DNA of 64,000 bases from Megalonaias nervosa. Taxonomy: Eukaryota; Mollusca; Bivalvia; Unionida; Unionidae. The position numbers and the translations under genes are program-made. Position 1 is the first letter of the stretch. Each line of letters starts with the position of its first letter. This document shows positions 11,039-22,045 of the stretch, piece after piece. Below the pieces are notes generated by a model. That model ran no database searches and was not told the origin of the DNA. It saw only the letters and a list, made by a program, of their open reading frames with translations. The stretch is from contig JAECUM010000830.1 of the NCBI GenBank assembly GCA_016617855.1, forward strand, positions 1-64,000, in the 5' to 3' direction.

Positions 11039-11866
11039 ATGTATATAATGTCAGAAATTCTGAGATACATTAGACTGACAGCAGAGGAACAAGAAGAATA
11101 TCACGTACACCCAATTTATAATAGTTACGCTGGAAATGCATTAGGGTCTGTTATTCACGTAAAATATCAAAAACCTTTTGGTAAAGCAGCTCCAGCCCGA
11201 ATTAAAATCTCAGTAAAAGGTGATAATATAGAAAGAATTGAAATGTTTAGAAAAGATTTTATTTATACTTTGTTTTGCGGAGACATTCCAGCTGGACAAA
11301 AAGTTTATCGAGTAAATGGCGCAGTTAATGATGATAATATTGAAAATTTATCATTGCAAAACGAATTTCAACCACATCAAGTATTTATTTTATATGAAGC
11401 TAATTATAAGGGAATTATTCGAAGAAGAAAAACTAAAAAAGTATTAGGTAATTTGCAGAATAGCGAGTACTTGCTTGTAGGTGTTCGTGGAACTAAAACA
11501 GGCTTCGTTGGTTATCTATCATATAGGTTTATTTACGAAACATTTAACGGACTAATACCTGACGGTTTAGTTATCGATCATATCAACAGCATTAAACCCG
11601 ACAATAGGATTGAAAATTTAGATCTAGTTACACCAAAAGAAAATAGTAGAAGAGGAAATGCTGGAAACAGTGATTTTAGTAAGGTTAAATCAGTTGTTTC
11701 AGTAAATATAGAAATTGTAGAAGAAATGAAATTTAAATCAATATCAGCTGCCGCAAAATATCATAAAATTCCTCTACAGCGAGTAAAAGATGTAGCTGAT
11801 AATGTACAAAAATCAACAACATCGACGTCAATATTTGATAGATTTAGTTTCAAATATGACGATTAA
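11039..11866 (+). CDS. HNH endonuclease with duplicated HNH-like module, element B
   Basis: Intact 275-residue frame on the strand opposite to PolB. Residues 163-203 form a homing-type HNH nuclease (LVIDHINSIKPDNRIENLDL followed by PKENSRRG). Residues 73-107 look like an older copy of the same module: both read Y-x-x-F/L-x-G-x-I-P-x-G then VNGAVNDDNIENLSL against HINSIKPDNRIENLDL, but the first lacks the catalytic Asp-His. The C-terminal part (FKSISAAAKYHKIPLQRVKD) resembles the NUMOD1 DNA-binding helix. It probably nicks or cuts DNA. It is one of the few open genes of B. Start could also be the second Met at residue 4. Confidence 0.85.
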   Translation: MYIMSEILRYIRLTAEEQEEYHVHPIYNSYAGNALGSVIHVKYQKPFGKAAPARIKISVKGDNIERIEMFRKDFIYTLFCGDIPAGQKVYRVNGAVNDDNIENLSLQNEFQPHQVFILYEANYKGIIRRRKTKKVLGNLQNSEYLLVGVRGTKTGFVGYLSYRFIYETFNGLIPDGLVIDHINSIKPDNRIENLDLVTPKENSRRGNAGNSDFSKVKSVVSVNIEIVEEMKFKSISAAAKYHKIPLQRVKDVADNVQKSTTSTSIFDRFSFKYDD

Positions 11867-11941
11867 TTATATTTCTTAATTCTGTTTTAGTAAGACAATA
11901 GTGAGCAAACATCAGGATATCATCGCGATCAAATTTTAGTG

Positions 11942-12148
11942 TTAGAAACGAACTATTATCAAGTTTATTTTTTTTCTGCTGCTTGTTAGAAGTATTTTAT
12001 CAAAATCACCTTGCATTACAATAACGTCAACAGAATAAGCACTATATCCCGACAGACATTTTCGAACTGCTTCGGCTAGTTCTTTGTAATTTAATATATT
12101 ATCTGTCTGATGATATTTTACATCAGGAGATTTCGTTTCGCTGGCCAT
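11942..12148 (-). CDS. Small unknown ORF, element B
   Basis: A 68-codon frame starting MASETKSPDVKYHQ, with no family recognised. The middle (LNYKELAEAVRKCL, then SVDVIVMQGDFD) looks like real protein, but the C-terminus runs into a Lys/Asn-rich tail that may follow a frame change. Probably a fragment. Confidence 0.35.
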   Translation of the reverse strand: MASETKSPDVKYHQTDNILNYKELAEAVRKCLSGYSAYSVDVIVMQGDFDKILLTSSRKKINLIIVRF

Positions 12149-12761
12149 TATTATTATAAGTTAGATAAAAATATATATAATATATGAACTTAATGAAGAG
12201 ACTTGCTGATATATATATATGCTGAAGATAAAAGCACCAAAAATAAAATCATCAACGACAATTTTATAACGAAATATAACGTTATCTCAGATAAATCTGC
12301 TGGTTATAGTGAAGATGATATTTTGTGCAACAATGATGATGAATGATGAAGTTGGTGACGTCAACAACTTTGTCGTTAACAAAAAAAATAAAAATACAGT
12401 AGACCGACAACTGGAAGATAATATGTTAAGTATCATATCGCTAAAAAAATAATAAAATTTAATTTTACTATTACAGAGCAACAAATATTTTGGCAACTTA
12501 TAAAACTTTTTTATATTTAAAAATAACTGGCCAGCAAAGAAATATAAAATACGGTTTTATTTTTGTTAAAATATTTAATTTAATGCCAGTCGATAATGCA
12601 AGAAAATTACATTTAATTTCCTTCTGTAGACCAGTCAAATGTAAGTATGTACTGATGAAGTACGAACAAATTTACAATAACATTATTCGATCACTTCGTG
12701 ACTGAAATCGACTTAGTTGGTACCCAGCTATTAAATTTATCGCTATACCCACGCCATTTAA
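12149..12761. other. AT-rich interval, no gene seen
   Basis: Between the small ORF and the integrase end. It contains short TA runs near 12165-12220 and only low-complexity frames. A 71-codon plus frame at 12490 has no recognisable content. Confidence 0.5.
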
Positions 12762-13600
12762 CTAAACTTTGATTACCTTTTTCCTAATAACGTTTTCAAT
12801 AACAAATATATTTTGTTCTGTTTTTTGAAGTTCCTGCTCGTAAAAACTGCCAGTTATAGGTTCACCTAATAAATCTTTTAGCGCAAAAGTCACTGGTATT
12901 GTTAGAAGTACTTTCTCAACAACAAATACTTCTTCGTTCCATTTCGGAGTAAATCCTTTCTCAAATGTTGTTTTCGTCAGAGAAATTCTAACTTTATCAC
13001 CAACTTTAAATGTGCGTCTGCAGTACATATTTTCGTTTGCTAATATTGGATTTTTAATTGCGTCGTTTGGCGACATTTTCATTGATCTGTGCTTAGTGTT
13101 ATTATACTCGTCAACAATTTTCTGTAGATTGTCAATATATTTACTCGTATTTTTAGCTGTCAAATATTTGTGGATTTTTTTCGTTTAGTGTGCGATTAAC
13201 ATATGACATATTTTTTATGTTATTTTGTTCTAAAACTGCTCAAATATTTTATTACAAAATTCTTCTCCATGATCAGTCCAGATTCTGTTTGGTTTTCTTT
13301 CTGTACTTGTTATTATTTGTTCTCACGCATCAGTTATCGACGTTCCTGTCTTATCTGAAACCGGTACACTAAAAGCATATTTGCTAAAGCATCTACAACA
13401 TTAAAAGATATCTTTTATTATTGTTAAATTCAGCTAGATTTGACACATCAACAAAATCTATCGCCCAGATATCATCAACGCCATTTGCGACAACCTTACG
13501 TCGCGTAAACCTTTGTGTTTAGGTTTGTGTAGCTCTGAGGCAAGATCATCGTACAATTCCTTTTTACCGAGTCGAGACTCTCCGAGTCCGAGTTAATATT
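12762..13600 (-). pseudogene. Element B integrase, decayed
   Basis: The open 133-codon 3' part (12762-13163) has DEYNNTKHRSMKMSP, then FKVGDKVRIS and the SH3/chromo-like FEKGFTPKWNEEVFVVEK, the usual tail of Polinton integrases. Upstream, in changing frames, are the DDE core pieces: a DIWAIDFVD first-Asp segment near 13460 and a RIWTDHGEEF second-Asp segment near 13270. Several stops and indels split the core. It is unlike the integrase of A and C and is of the commoner Polinton/adintovirus type. Confidence 0.85.
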
Positions 13601-13628
13601 TTGATCCAATAAAACCCTGCACCAATTT

Positions 13629-13998
13629 TTAATCAACACGCTCTCGTAGCCTGTGAAGCAGGCCGTTTGCAGGTTTCATATCACGACGTTCGTCTAGCAT
13701 TACTGTATCACAGCCGTGCTTATCTTGTTCGTTGTCCCGGTAGCATATATCAGTAAGGCTCTTGTCGTGGCAGCGGATTATCGTTCTCGTCAAGTTGTTT
13801 ATCAAGAGGATTATAAGGTCCAGTATATTTATGGCCTGGCAATGTCCAACCACCTTTTGGTTTCGGCAATTTTCCAATAAATTTATGTATATCTATACCT
13901 GTTCCAATTATTTCTCTGTTTTTGCATTTCTGACAATATGTAACAATTTTATTTTGCTCCAGACATAAATCTCTATCACAATCGCACTCGCATGTCAT
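13629..13998 (-). pseudogene. Element B phospholipase A2-like protein, frameshifted
   Basis: Two overlapping minus frames make one protein. The first (from 13998) starts with Cys-rich MTCECDCDRDLC, has a second Cys pair (YCQKCKN) and reaches the calcium-loop motif HKYTGPYNPLDKQL. The second (to 13629) has the catalytic-helix portion ending DICYRDNEQDKHGCD, typical of parvovirus VP1 and adintovirus PLA2. The frame changes around 13760-13790. It probably served membrane breach at entry, by family analogy. It is followed on the same strand by integrase. Confidence 0.85.
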
Positions 13999-14005
13999 TT
14001 ATTTA

Positions 14006-14213
14006 TTAATCATCTACTAAAATAATTTCTGGATAACCCGCTCCGGACAACTTTGTTGTTGGCAGTGGCGATAATTTCTTTAAAAACATACTTTTTCTTT
14101 TTCCACAGATTGCACAAATACTTTTCAGCATTATTCTATTATTTTTTGTTTTTTTCTCCTTTTTCATCTTTATTTTCTGTTTTAGTTTTGCATTTGAGAC
14201 AATATGTTGACAT
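14006..14213 (-). pseudogene. Zinc-ribbon protein (DUF5679-like), element B
   Basis: From the ATG at 14213 the frame reads MSTYCLKCKTKTENK, then after a change in an A-rich stretch a second Cys pair (ICAICGKRKSMFLK). This CxxC...CxxC ribbon is a small protein common in Polintons and other eukaryotic dsDNA viruses, and in A and C it is fused to PLA2. Here it is a separate gene directly upstream of PLA2. Function unknown; nucleic-acid binding is plausible. Confidence 0.7.
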
Positions 14214-14228
14214 TTTATATTTGTAAGT

Positions 14229-14654
14229 TTAGATAAAATTAATTGCAATCTTATCATTAACGAGAGAAGGTTGATTGTCAAACTGTAAAATAAATTTAAA
14301 AAAATTGAATTTAGGCTGGGACATTTGTTTTATAAACATTACACAATAATATCCACAAGTAGAAGTTGAAACAAGCTGAATTGGATTAGACGAATAATTA
14401 ATTATTTTATATTTTTTGTTTATATATTTTTTTATTGCATCACTTGTTGGAAGTCCAAATGAATCAAAATAATTGTTATTACAAGCAGCTACCAAATGTG
14501 TGCCAGATCCGTCATTGAAATCTTGTATATTTATCACACACGAACCCCCAGCTGGTGCTGAGGCAATTGCATCATCAAGTTCATCTTTAGAATAAACTCC
14601 ACGGAAATTTTTTTACCTTTTTTTTAGCTTGTCAAGTATATCAAAGTTACTTAA
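14229..14654 (-). pseudogene. Element B adenain-like cysteine protease
   Basis: Virion maturation protease of the adenovirus type. The open part (14229-14537) carries SGTHLVAACNN with the catalytic His (usual HW is HL here), NYFDSFGLP and the catalytic Cys segment STCGYYCVMFI. Upstream, across a stop in a T/A-rich run near 14615, the N-terminus SNFDILDKLKK and FRGVYSKDEL matches the C protease, but the start ATG seems lost. Confidence 0.85.
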
Positions 14655-14832
14655 CGCGGTCGAGTTCCTGGCAATGTTAGTCCTCGGCCTATTCCCAACA
14701 GATTTGGCAATAGACTTCCCGCTACTCCCGCCAGCAACGGCCCTATAAATCCACCTTTGTTTGTTTCTCGCCGGGATCGCGTCTTTTTTTTTTTCGCTGT
14801 TGTCTTTCTTTTTGCCTTTTTGCGTTAGGCAT
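14652..14832 (-). pseudogene. Small basic core-like protein, element B
   Basis: About 60 residues: a Lys/Arg/Gln-rich head (MPNAKRQKERQQRKKKRR) then, in a shifted frame, a hydrophobic Gly-rich tail ending GRGLTLPGT. The same GLxLPGT ending is encoded at the 3' end of the C core protein. Adenovirus pX/pVI-like proteins cut by adenain have this build. The frame shift lies in the T-run near 14786-14797. Confidence 0.5.
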
Positions 14833-14843
14833 TATATTTATCT

Positions 14844-15269
14844 TTAGACAAATGTTTTCTTTATTCCATCACCTGAGACAGCCTTTTTTGTTGCGCCAGA
14901 TACTGCGCCAGATACTGCGCCAGAAGCTGCTGCTAATCCTAATATACCAAGTACTGGCAACATTTTAGGTATTAACGTTCTGGCTATCACAGATAATGCC
15001 GGACCAAAGAAATCACCTTGTTTTGCCATTGCAGCTACTTGTGAGGCACTTAAATTTAAAACAAATTTTTTTTGCGATCGTCTTTATTTATTTGTTTTTT
15101 GGTTAACATTAATTTTGTTAAAGTACCTTCAGTGTTAGGTTTTATTTTTAATGATACCTGCCTCTGGTTTTATTTTTAATGATACCTGCCTCTGCTTTGC
15201 AACAGCAGCTGCGAATTTTTTAACTTGACCATCAGGCAAATATATTTCTTTTACAATATATTTTGTCAT
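14844..15269 (-). pseudogene. Virion core/minor capsid-like protein, element B
   Basis: It begins MTKYIVKEIYLPDGQ, passes through a Lys/Gln-rich region, and ends in an open 61-codon frame with FFGPALSVIARTLIPKML and an Ala/Gly-rich stretch with SGAVSGAV repeats. It is the positional and compositional counterpart of the C protein at 33649-34083. A 28-bp tandem duplication at 15138-15193 and a stop near 15110 break it. Confidence 0.6.
15138..15193. repeat. 28-bp tandem duplication
   Basis: Two exact 28-bp copies starting GGTTTTATTTTTAATGATAC lie side by side inside the core-like gene. 28 is not a multiple of 3, so the duplication itself shifts the frame. Confidence 0.9.
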
Positions 15270-15302
15270 TATATACAGATTACAGATTAAACTTGAAGTT
15301 CT

Positions 15303-16835
15303 TCAAACTTGTATTGACATTTTACCTCCGACAAAGTCAATTGTTATAAATCTGTCGCTGATCACTAACGCATATACATACAACTGCGCTGCTGGAACTA
15401 CTCCAAGTGTCCAAGTAATTTCAATATCAGCTGTTGAGTCGACAGCTCTTTCGCTATGCTTTCTAACATCAAAATAAAATATTGGGTAATGTGTACGAAA
15501 TTCCTCTGCTGATATCTGAGATCCGTCTCCAACATCTTGATACTTTTGTATTGCATCCATAAGGTACATGTAAGGTCTAGTAATATTTTTATTAGCGTTA
15601 TCTGCAAAATTGCATTCTATCGCTCGTTCTGAATATTGCTTTTAATTTAGTCTGGCATATATTCCTCTAACATCGGCGTTATCAAATATTGCATTATTTT
15701 GTTGTTGGTCACCACGTCGCGCTTGTCGCTGAAATACAACAAATAATTTGTTCACTTGATGTTGTTGTGACTCGCCATGTGTAGTCGGTAGTATTTGGAA
15801 CTGCTGTTTGATATATTTTATTTTGCTGAAAATAAATTATGTTTGTGTGTTTTTGCAGCATATCATTTAATTTTGATGCTTTTATGATTGACGGAGTTAT
15901 TCGTGGCATCCACAGACCAAGTTTATTTATGATAAATTGTACATCAACTCCACCAGCTCGAAATAAACAATCATTTTGTTCTGTTCGATCTAAAATAAGT
16001 GTATGTTTAACTCCACGAAATACTTTATTGTAATAGCGACAAAATCCAAATACTGTGCTGAACGGCAGCATCATTGTAATTTCACGTGATTCTGCTGCAA
16101 GTTCTTTTCTCTTAGCATAACCTTCATTGTAACGTATGTTTCTTACGCTAATTGCGTTATTAACATGATTTAACATTGCAACGCCGTTCGCATCTGCAGC
16201 TGATGGTGTTATACCAATATTATTACAAGCTGCAATAAGTGATACTCTTGTAGCGTCTGCATCAGCGCCTGCAGCTGGTTCGGCTATACCAAAATTGTTA
16301 GCATTAGCGATAAGAAAATTTCTTACAATTACAACATCTGCAGCGGCATCAGCTCCATGTGCTAATGCTCCTTTTGAAATAAATTCACCTGTTACAGCTA
16401 CACCAGCTCCAGTATCTTTAAACCACATCATATTAATTGCAGTTGATCTGGAGTAATCATCAGAAAACGAAATATTATTTAAGATTGTACTTGCGACTTG
16501 CAGGTAACTTGAAATATCCTCAAATGTTTGATTAGCTAGCTGATATCTAGCACTTTTAAATAAACACCAGCCATTATTTATAAGAGCTACTTCTGTTCCA
16601 GCTGCAATTGCGACAGGTGGATTAGCTACTGTCATAATCTGGCCACGAACTTCCAATATTGCTTTGTGAAGCAGTAGAAATACATCTTCGTCTCGAGTAT
16701 TGAATGTTCTGACGCCAGCCTTATTTGGTTCATTAGAATTTTCGTCGAGATACTCAACATACTCAAATTCTGTTACTGTGTCGTCAGTGTCATAAGTTTC
16801 TGCTAAATCGAGATAATTTTTAACAGAGATTTTTT
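15303..16835 (-). pseudogene. Element B major capsid protein (double jelly roll)
   Basis: Counterpart of the intact C capsid protein. Shared blocks include an LINNGWCLF strand, FSDDYSRS, FGFCRYYNKV and KHTLILDR. The main open part is 315 codons (15709-16656). The N-terminal part continues to about 16835 in a different frame (TRDEDVFLLLHKA just upstream), and the C-terminal part lies in two shifted frames at 15303-15650 (YPIFYFDVRKHSE, corresponding to the YPIYYFSLEHLD end in C). It forms the hexon-like shell by family knowledge. There are at least three frame changes. Confidence 0.88.
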
Positions 16836-16865
16836 AATTTTTTTATTAGGTTCTATAAAATGTTA

Positions 16866-17216
16866 TTATTTCGGTGCTGTTGCCTTAGATATTAATTTTT
16901 GTATAATTTGTTCTCCTTTTGGTGATAAAAGTTTTTTTGTTGTTGTTATCATTGCACGTTGAGTTTCTTTTGTTGCAGCGATTTCTGATATAATTTGTTT
17001 GATTGTTGGCGCATCTTTTATTTTATCAGCTACTTTTTGTCCCACCGCAGTTCCAGCGGCAGATGCAGCTCCAGTTGCAAAAGCTTTTGACGCGTCAAGT
17101 GCAATTGGCGCAACTTTATGAGCTATTCCTGGGACATTTTCAATAATTTTAGTAAATATATTTCCAAAAAATCCTCCAACTTTTTTTCTTCTGTAAATCT
17201 TTTTTCTCTGTTTCAT
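16866..17216 (-). CDS. Minor capsid (pVI-like) protein, element B
   Basis: Intact 116 residues. A very basic head (MKQRKKIYRRKK) is followed by GGFFGNIFTKII, an amphipathic segment, then an Ala-rich helix and a Lys-rich tail. Size, position between penton and major capsid, and the GGFFG protease-like site match the Polinton minor capsid/pVI class that coats the inside of the shell. The homologue in C is at 35581-36054. Confidence 0.65.
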   Translation of the reverse strand: MKQRKKIYRRKKVGGFFGNIFTKIIENVPGIAHKVAPIALDASKAFATGAASAAGTAVGQKVADKIKDAPTIKQIISEIAATKETQRAMITTTKKLLSPKGEQIIQKLISKATAPK

Positions 17217-17247
17217 TATATCTGAGGTTGTATAATTTTATTGCCAA

Positions 17248-18004
17248 TTACAAAGTGATCGTGCGTAGGTGCAGGTAATAAGTAACAACCTCGTTATTCA
17301 AATCCAGTTGTCGTCCAGATTGATCCGTCAATTGCATACTTATTTCTGTTATTTGATTTTCAACGTTTAGTGGATAATAAATAGCTTGACGTGGACTAAT
17401 TTGCATGACAGATCCCGGTGTAACGTCTGGAGAAAAACTATATATTGTTTGTCCTTTACTACCCTGGGCTGAGTAAGATCCAATTGCAATAGAGCAATTT
17501 ATTAATATTGTGTTTACGTCAGTTAAATTTACTGGCAGTTCACTGTCATACGTCATAGTTTGTTCAGGAGCAGCACCATAACTTTCATGAGAAAATCCTA
17601 TCAGTTATGCGATACTTTTTTTCTCTTGGTGTAAAATCGACTAACATATCTTTAAATTTTAATCTGGCTCTTAACGTGTTATAATTTGGTGTTAGCTCAA
17701 ATTTACCAGCTACACCGCCCGCATTTGTTATCAGTTCCTTTATTGTCTTATTTAGATCAGTGATATTATAAGCTCCTTGTGGAATTTTAATTTGTCTCCA
17801 TTTATCTTTAAAAATAGACATAATTACAAATTCAAATTCATCATTTACTCCAGTTTTTACGTTAGCCATAGAATGCTAACGCGTACAGGAAATTAGTCCT
17901 ATCTCATTCTGCTTTTCAGTATCATGATGTATTGGTGGAATATATTTTACTGAAAAATTTGCGCTATCTTTAACAGCTGTGCCTAGTAATAATGTTGTTG
18001 ACAT
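17248..18004 (-). pseudogene. Penton (single jelly roll) protein, element B
   Basis: It starts MSTTLLLGTAVKDSANF, meets a TAG near 17885, continues through IPQGAYNITDLNKTI (17585-17869) and ends in 17248-17556 with IEISMQLTDQSGRQ-like residues and YYLHLRTITL, the signature C-terminal strands of Polinton/adintovirus penton proteins. A frame change separates the last two parts at about 17560-17590. It forms the capsid vertices by family knowledge. Confidence 0.85.
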
Positions 18005-18020
18005 TGTTATTTATTATATT

Positions 18021-19298
18021 TTATAAAATAAAGTCGCGGTGTAAAATTTCGTATTCATCAGATGTTAATAAATTTTCCTGTCTTAAATGATCAAGTATGT
18101 CAATAATTTCATTGTCAATTTCAACACCAACATTTCCAGCCTGTTTTGATGATATCAGCAGCATTAATCTGCCTATCATTTCAGTAACTGATGTAAATAT
18201 TTTTACTCGAGAGTGACTCCTGTGACTCCTGTTCCTGTTTTTTCTTTTTCAGCTTTTTCAGCTTCTTCGGCTGATCCTTTTAGATCTCCCTCAGTTTGCA
18301 TAATTTCTGGAGCTTCTTCAGCTAACTCTGATTGTTTTTTTAACCTCTTTCTACTCTTTCTTCATCTAATATTTTTGCTTCAGAAGCTAAACCACTAGAT
18401 TGATGACTCTCGTATATGTTATGTTTTTCTTTATATTATTAATAATGTCAACGTAAAGATTAGCAATAATCCCATGTCGTAATAATCTAATACTTTCCTG
18501 GTAATTTTTATTTTTTAATACTATATCTTTAAGATATTTTTGACTTTCTTCTGATATTTTTCGTAACTTCCTAGTTTTTTCATCAGAGTCAAAATCATCT
18601 TTTCTAATATTATATATTCTCACATTTTTAAAATCATATTCTCTGTTAAAATCTTTATACTCATCATCTTCTATTCTACTTCTCATATTTTGAACATCAT
18701 TTAAAAAATTTTCTTTTTCTTGAGCATCTAATCCATGCTCTTTTCTAAAAGCTTCTTCTTCTTCATACATTCTCTCCAACGTTGATTTCTCACCTTTACT
18801 TTTCGATTCTTCAATTATTTTCTTCTATATCGCCTAACCTTCTTTCAATTGGATCAACTAATGTTACTTCTGCTAATCGTCTTTCAAATGCAAGTGGATT
18901 ATTAATAAGAAAATTTAGTTCATTTTGTCTAGCAGCAGGATCAGCAATATTTACTACAAGTGACTCAGCTAATCTTTAGTTTCTTCATCAGATCTTCCAA
19001 TAACTTTTGCAGCAGCTGCTTCTTGCTGTTCTTTAAATAGTCCAATTAAATCTTTTTCCTGTAGTTTAGTCCGATTAGTTCCAGTAGTTTTTTTAAGTTC
19101 TTCTTCTGATAGTGGTTTAGTTTCAGGTTGTTTTCCAAGTAAAGCCTCTGTACCTGCTTTGAGAACTGTTGCTGCTTTTTATGCGGCAACTATCTGTCCA
19201 CGTCGTGCTTGCTGTACTTTTTGCTTAAATTCTGTCTGAGATTGTGCAAGTTTTTTCAAATCTTCTACATGTTTTCTGTACTTTGCTCGTTTATCCAT
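18021..19298 (-). pseudogene. Long coiled-coil virion protein, element B
   Basis: It runs from MDKRAKYRKHVEDLKK at 19298 to a C-terminus near 18021 (DNEIIDILDHLRQ and DEYEILHRDFIL). The middle is Glu/Lys-rich heptad-like sequence, with one open 130-codon part (18387-18779). Its end is similar in position and pattern to the C-terminal region of the C gene at 36055-37172. At least six stops or frame changes are present. Probably a structural protein. Confidence 0.6.
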
Positions 19299-19309
19299 AA
19301 TTATATCAA

Positions 19310-19948
19310 AGATGTTTAATAAAACTTACTGCAAGTATCTGTCAATACAACAGCGAAACATTTGACTGATGATATAGTTCAATAAATCTATCTTTTGTTA
19401 CGTCGCACATTGTTCGTTTGCAATATTTCTAACGTCAACATTGTCCAATCCGGGAAAAATTATAAATCAACCAGTATTTCGTCTAATAAATCTGTCAACA
19501 TTATAAAAACCTTGAGCGAGATAAATAGAATTACATTTCTTATTACGTGACAGTGAAAAATATGATCTTATTTTATTCATTTCTTCATTGTTTAGCGGAA
19601 TATCATCAAAAACAACTATCTTATGTTCGGACGAATCAAGTTGATTAACTGGAACAAGTTCTTCTGGTTGTTTGATAATAAAAAAATCTTCACCAACCTC
19701 AAGATCATCACGAAGTTTGTTATTATATTCGCTATGTTAGCTCGTACTTATCTTGTTGTGGATTAATTGTGTAAATATAAACTCGATCGTAGTTAAAATT
19801 ATTGCCCAGCAGTAAACTCATAAGCAAGTTTGTTTTTTCGCGATCCAGTTCTTCCAACAATAAGATAATGACAATCAGGAAATTCATTGTTATGTTTATG
19901 TTTCACCAACCACTCTGTATCAAAGTTTAATATCGATGATTTTGCCAT
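19310..19948 (-). pseudogene. Element B packaging ATPase, decayed
   Basis: It starts MAKSSILNFDTEWLVK and reaches the P-loop region CHYLIVGRTGS, where the usual GKT is altered to RKN. In later frames it has IYLAQGFYNVDRFIRRN, the sensor segment of A32/FtsK-like packaging ATPases. There are multiple stops. It lies next to the adhesin gene, which is transcribed in the opposite direction 66 bp away. Confidence 0.8.
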
Positions 19949-20014
19949 CGTTGTTATACAATTTTATGTTATATAATTTACATATTAAAAAAATTGTCAG
20001 ACAATAAATAAATA

Positions 20015-21056
20015 ATGAGCTATTATACAAAAATTGGAACATCATTAGGAGATTCATCGGCTATAAGTACAATAACAAACGGCAATATTGATCTCTTTAA
20101 AATTATTGGTTTAGAATCTGTATATCCGCCAGCAAATGTAGATAACACACAAGCTGTGAGTTATGCTCAACTAAAATCTGTTGATGATAACAAACTTAAC
20201 AAAGCCGGTGACACAATGACAGGTAACCTGTCTATGTCAAATTCAAAACTAACTGGATTACCGACAATCTCACAACCAGCTAATGAAACTGGTGCTATTA
20301 GCTATGTTCAGTTAAAAGAAGAACTTACCCCATATTTTAAGAGATCCGGTGGACTAGTGACAGGCAACATAAACATGAGAAATAATAAAATAGTTACGAC
20401 ATATGTTCCAGTTAACCCTAATGATCTGACAAATAAAGTGTATGTTGACAGTCTGCCTAGCGGTGTAAAACGAACCATAAACAATGTTGGGAATATTCCA
20501 ACACTTTTTAAGGCAACTGACAATCGAGTTGGGTGTGAGGTAAGCGCATTAGCATATTATCATGAAAATTATCCTTATTACGCTTTCTCTGATAGACACG
20601 AGTGGACTACCAACGGAGAAGTTGAAAATTTTTGGATTAAAGTTAAATGTCCTACTGCAGTTGCTCTTTGGCAATTTCATTTGCGAGGTCGATTAAACTC
20701 TAGTGTTGGTCGAATTTATAATTGGCGATTGGAAGGATCAAACGATGATATCGACTGGGTAATATTATACAGTACAACATACACTTATATTTCAACATCA
20801 CAATATTTTACAATTCCGAAGAAAATACTGTCAACAAGTACTTGTATTTTCGAGTTCAATTATAACCGTTGCGAGAGAATTTTATGATAATATTTTTAAC
20901 CCTAAAATACATGTTGAGGACCAATTACTATCAGCACGTACAATAAATACCAAGAAAAATTTTACAATTACAATGATAAATTCTCCATTGTCAGATGAAG
21001 AAAATTTTTTTATTCCTGTTATGTATATGAGAGGACCACAACTGTTGAAACAATAG
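20015..21056 (+). pseudogene. Fibre/adhesin protein with discoidin-like end, element B
   Basis: The open 290 residues begin with two repeats of the phage-tail-fibre kind (KAGDTMTGNLSMSNSKL and SGGLVTGNINMRNNKI). From about residue 160 there is a module resembling F5/8-type C (discoidin-like) ligand-binding domains: FWIKVKCPTAVALWQF, then WRLEGSNDDIDWVILYS. The frame stops at 20887, but homology-like coding continues in the next frame to about 21056. This is a receptor-binding fibre candidate by analogy, not proven. The promoter probably lies in the 66 bp to the ATPase start. Confidence 0.7.
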
Positions 21057-22045
21057 AAAACTTTGATATTATAAGAAGTCACTATCATCCTGATGATTGT
21101 TTAGAAGAACAAAAACAAGTTGAAATTGTGTTTAAAAAAATATTGATCGAGCTTGACTTTAAAAATATAGATTTGATAATAAAATCGGACTTAATAAAAG
21201 CACGAGCACATGGTGGAAAAGCGGGGGAAGAAAGACGAATAAACGACAGTCATTATCGTCTTGACAAGCTAGCGGAATCTAAGATAATAGGAGTAAAAAG
21301 AAACAGAAAGTTATATAATAGTTTTTTAAAACGAGGTATTTTTAAATATCTCGGTATGTACTACCACTACAAGGAAACCCTAGTTAAAATTGTTACCATA
21401 ACACCAGATGCTGAGTTAATTGTTAAAGCGTAATCGAACGCAATTCTACCAATGATACGTAAAAATCCAGAATTTGATTCAATTATTGTTAATGAATCTA
21501 TAGCGATAATCAATGATTTTGACAATGAAATTAGTTATCTCAGCAATGATGAGCAAAAGAAGTTTTTTTGAAGAAGTCCTACAAACACAGTTGGAAAAAC
21601 AAAATGATTCTTATTGCAACATAAGTTATGAGGACGACATTCCACTTCCATCACTCCAACGCTCTAGACAATTGTCATTACGAAAGTATTACAATGAAGT
21701 TGAAAACATGTTCACAAGACCATCATATGCAAATTTATTGGTATGAGTAGCTGATGGTGTTAGTCTTATCCAACTTAGCATAAACATACTCCGAAAATTA
21801 ATGCTAGCAAATTTCGTGGTAGCATATGCAATTATCAGACAACATCTTGTTCTAAAAAATTTCACGTTAGATCAAATAAACTTGGTATTAGGGTATATTG
21901 ATGAAACAGAAAAAGATTACAGTAATTTGGTGAATGAAACAGATTTGTACGAACGCGAAGTAGGAGATATTTTTTATTCATTTACTTGGTTAAAGAAAAA
22001 TGATGTACTAACAGATAAACGATATAATGATACTTCGTCAGATGT
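21057..22045 (+). pseudogene. Unknown gene of B, broken by insertion of C
   Basis: Successive plus frames (to 21433, 21513-21746 and 21801-22045) look like one or two helical, charged proteins without recognised motif. The last frame is cut by the terminus of element C. Past C it resumes in phase at 37686 and ends at a TAA at 37783-37785 when one copy of the GATGT duplication is counted. Function unknown. Confidence 0.6.
22041..22045. repeat. Target-site duplication of element C, left copy
   Basis: GATGT precedes the C terminus and recurs immediately after the other end at 37681-37685. Confidence 0.93.
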
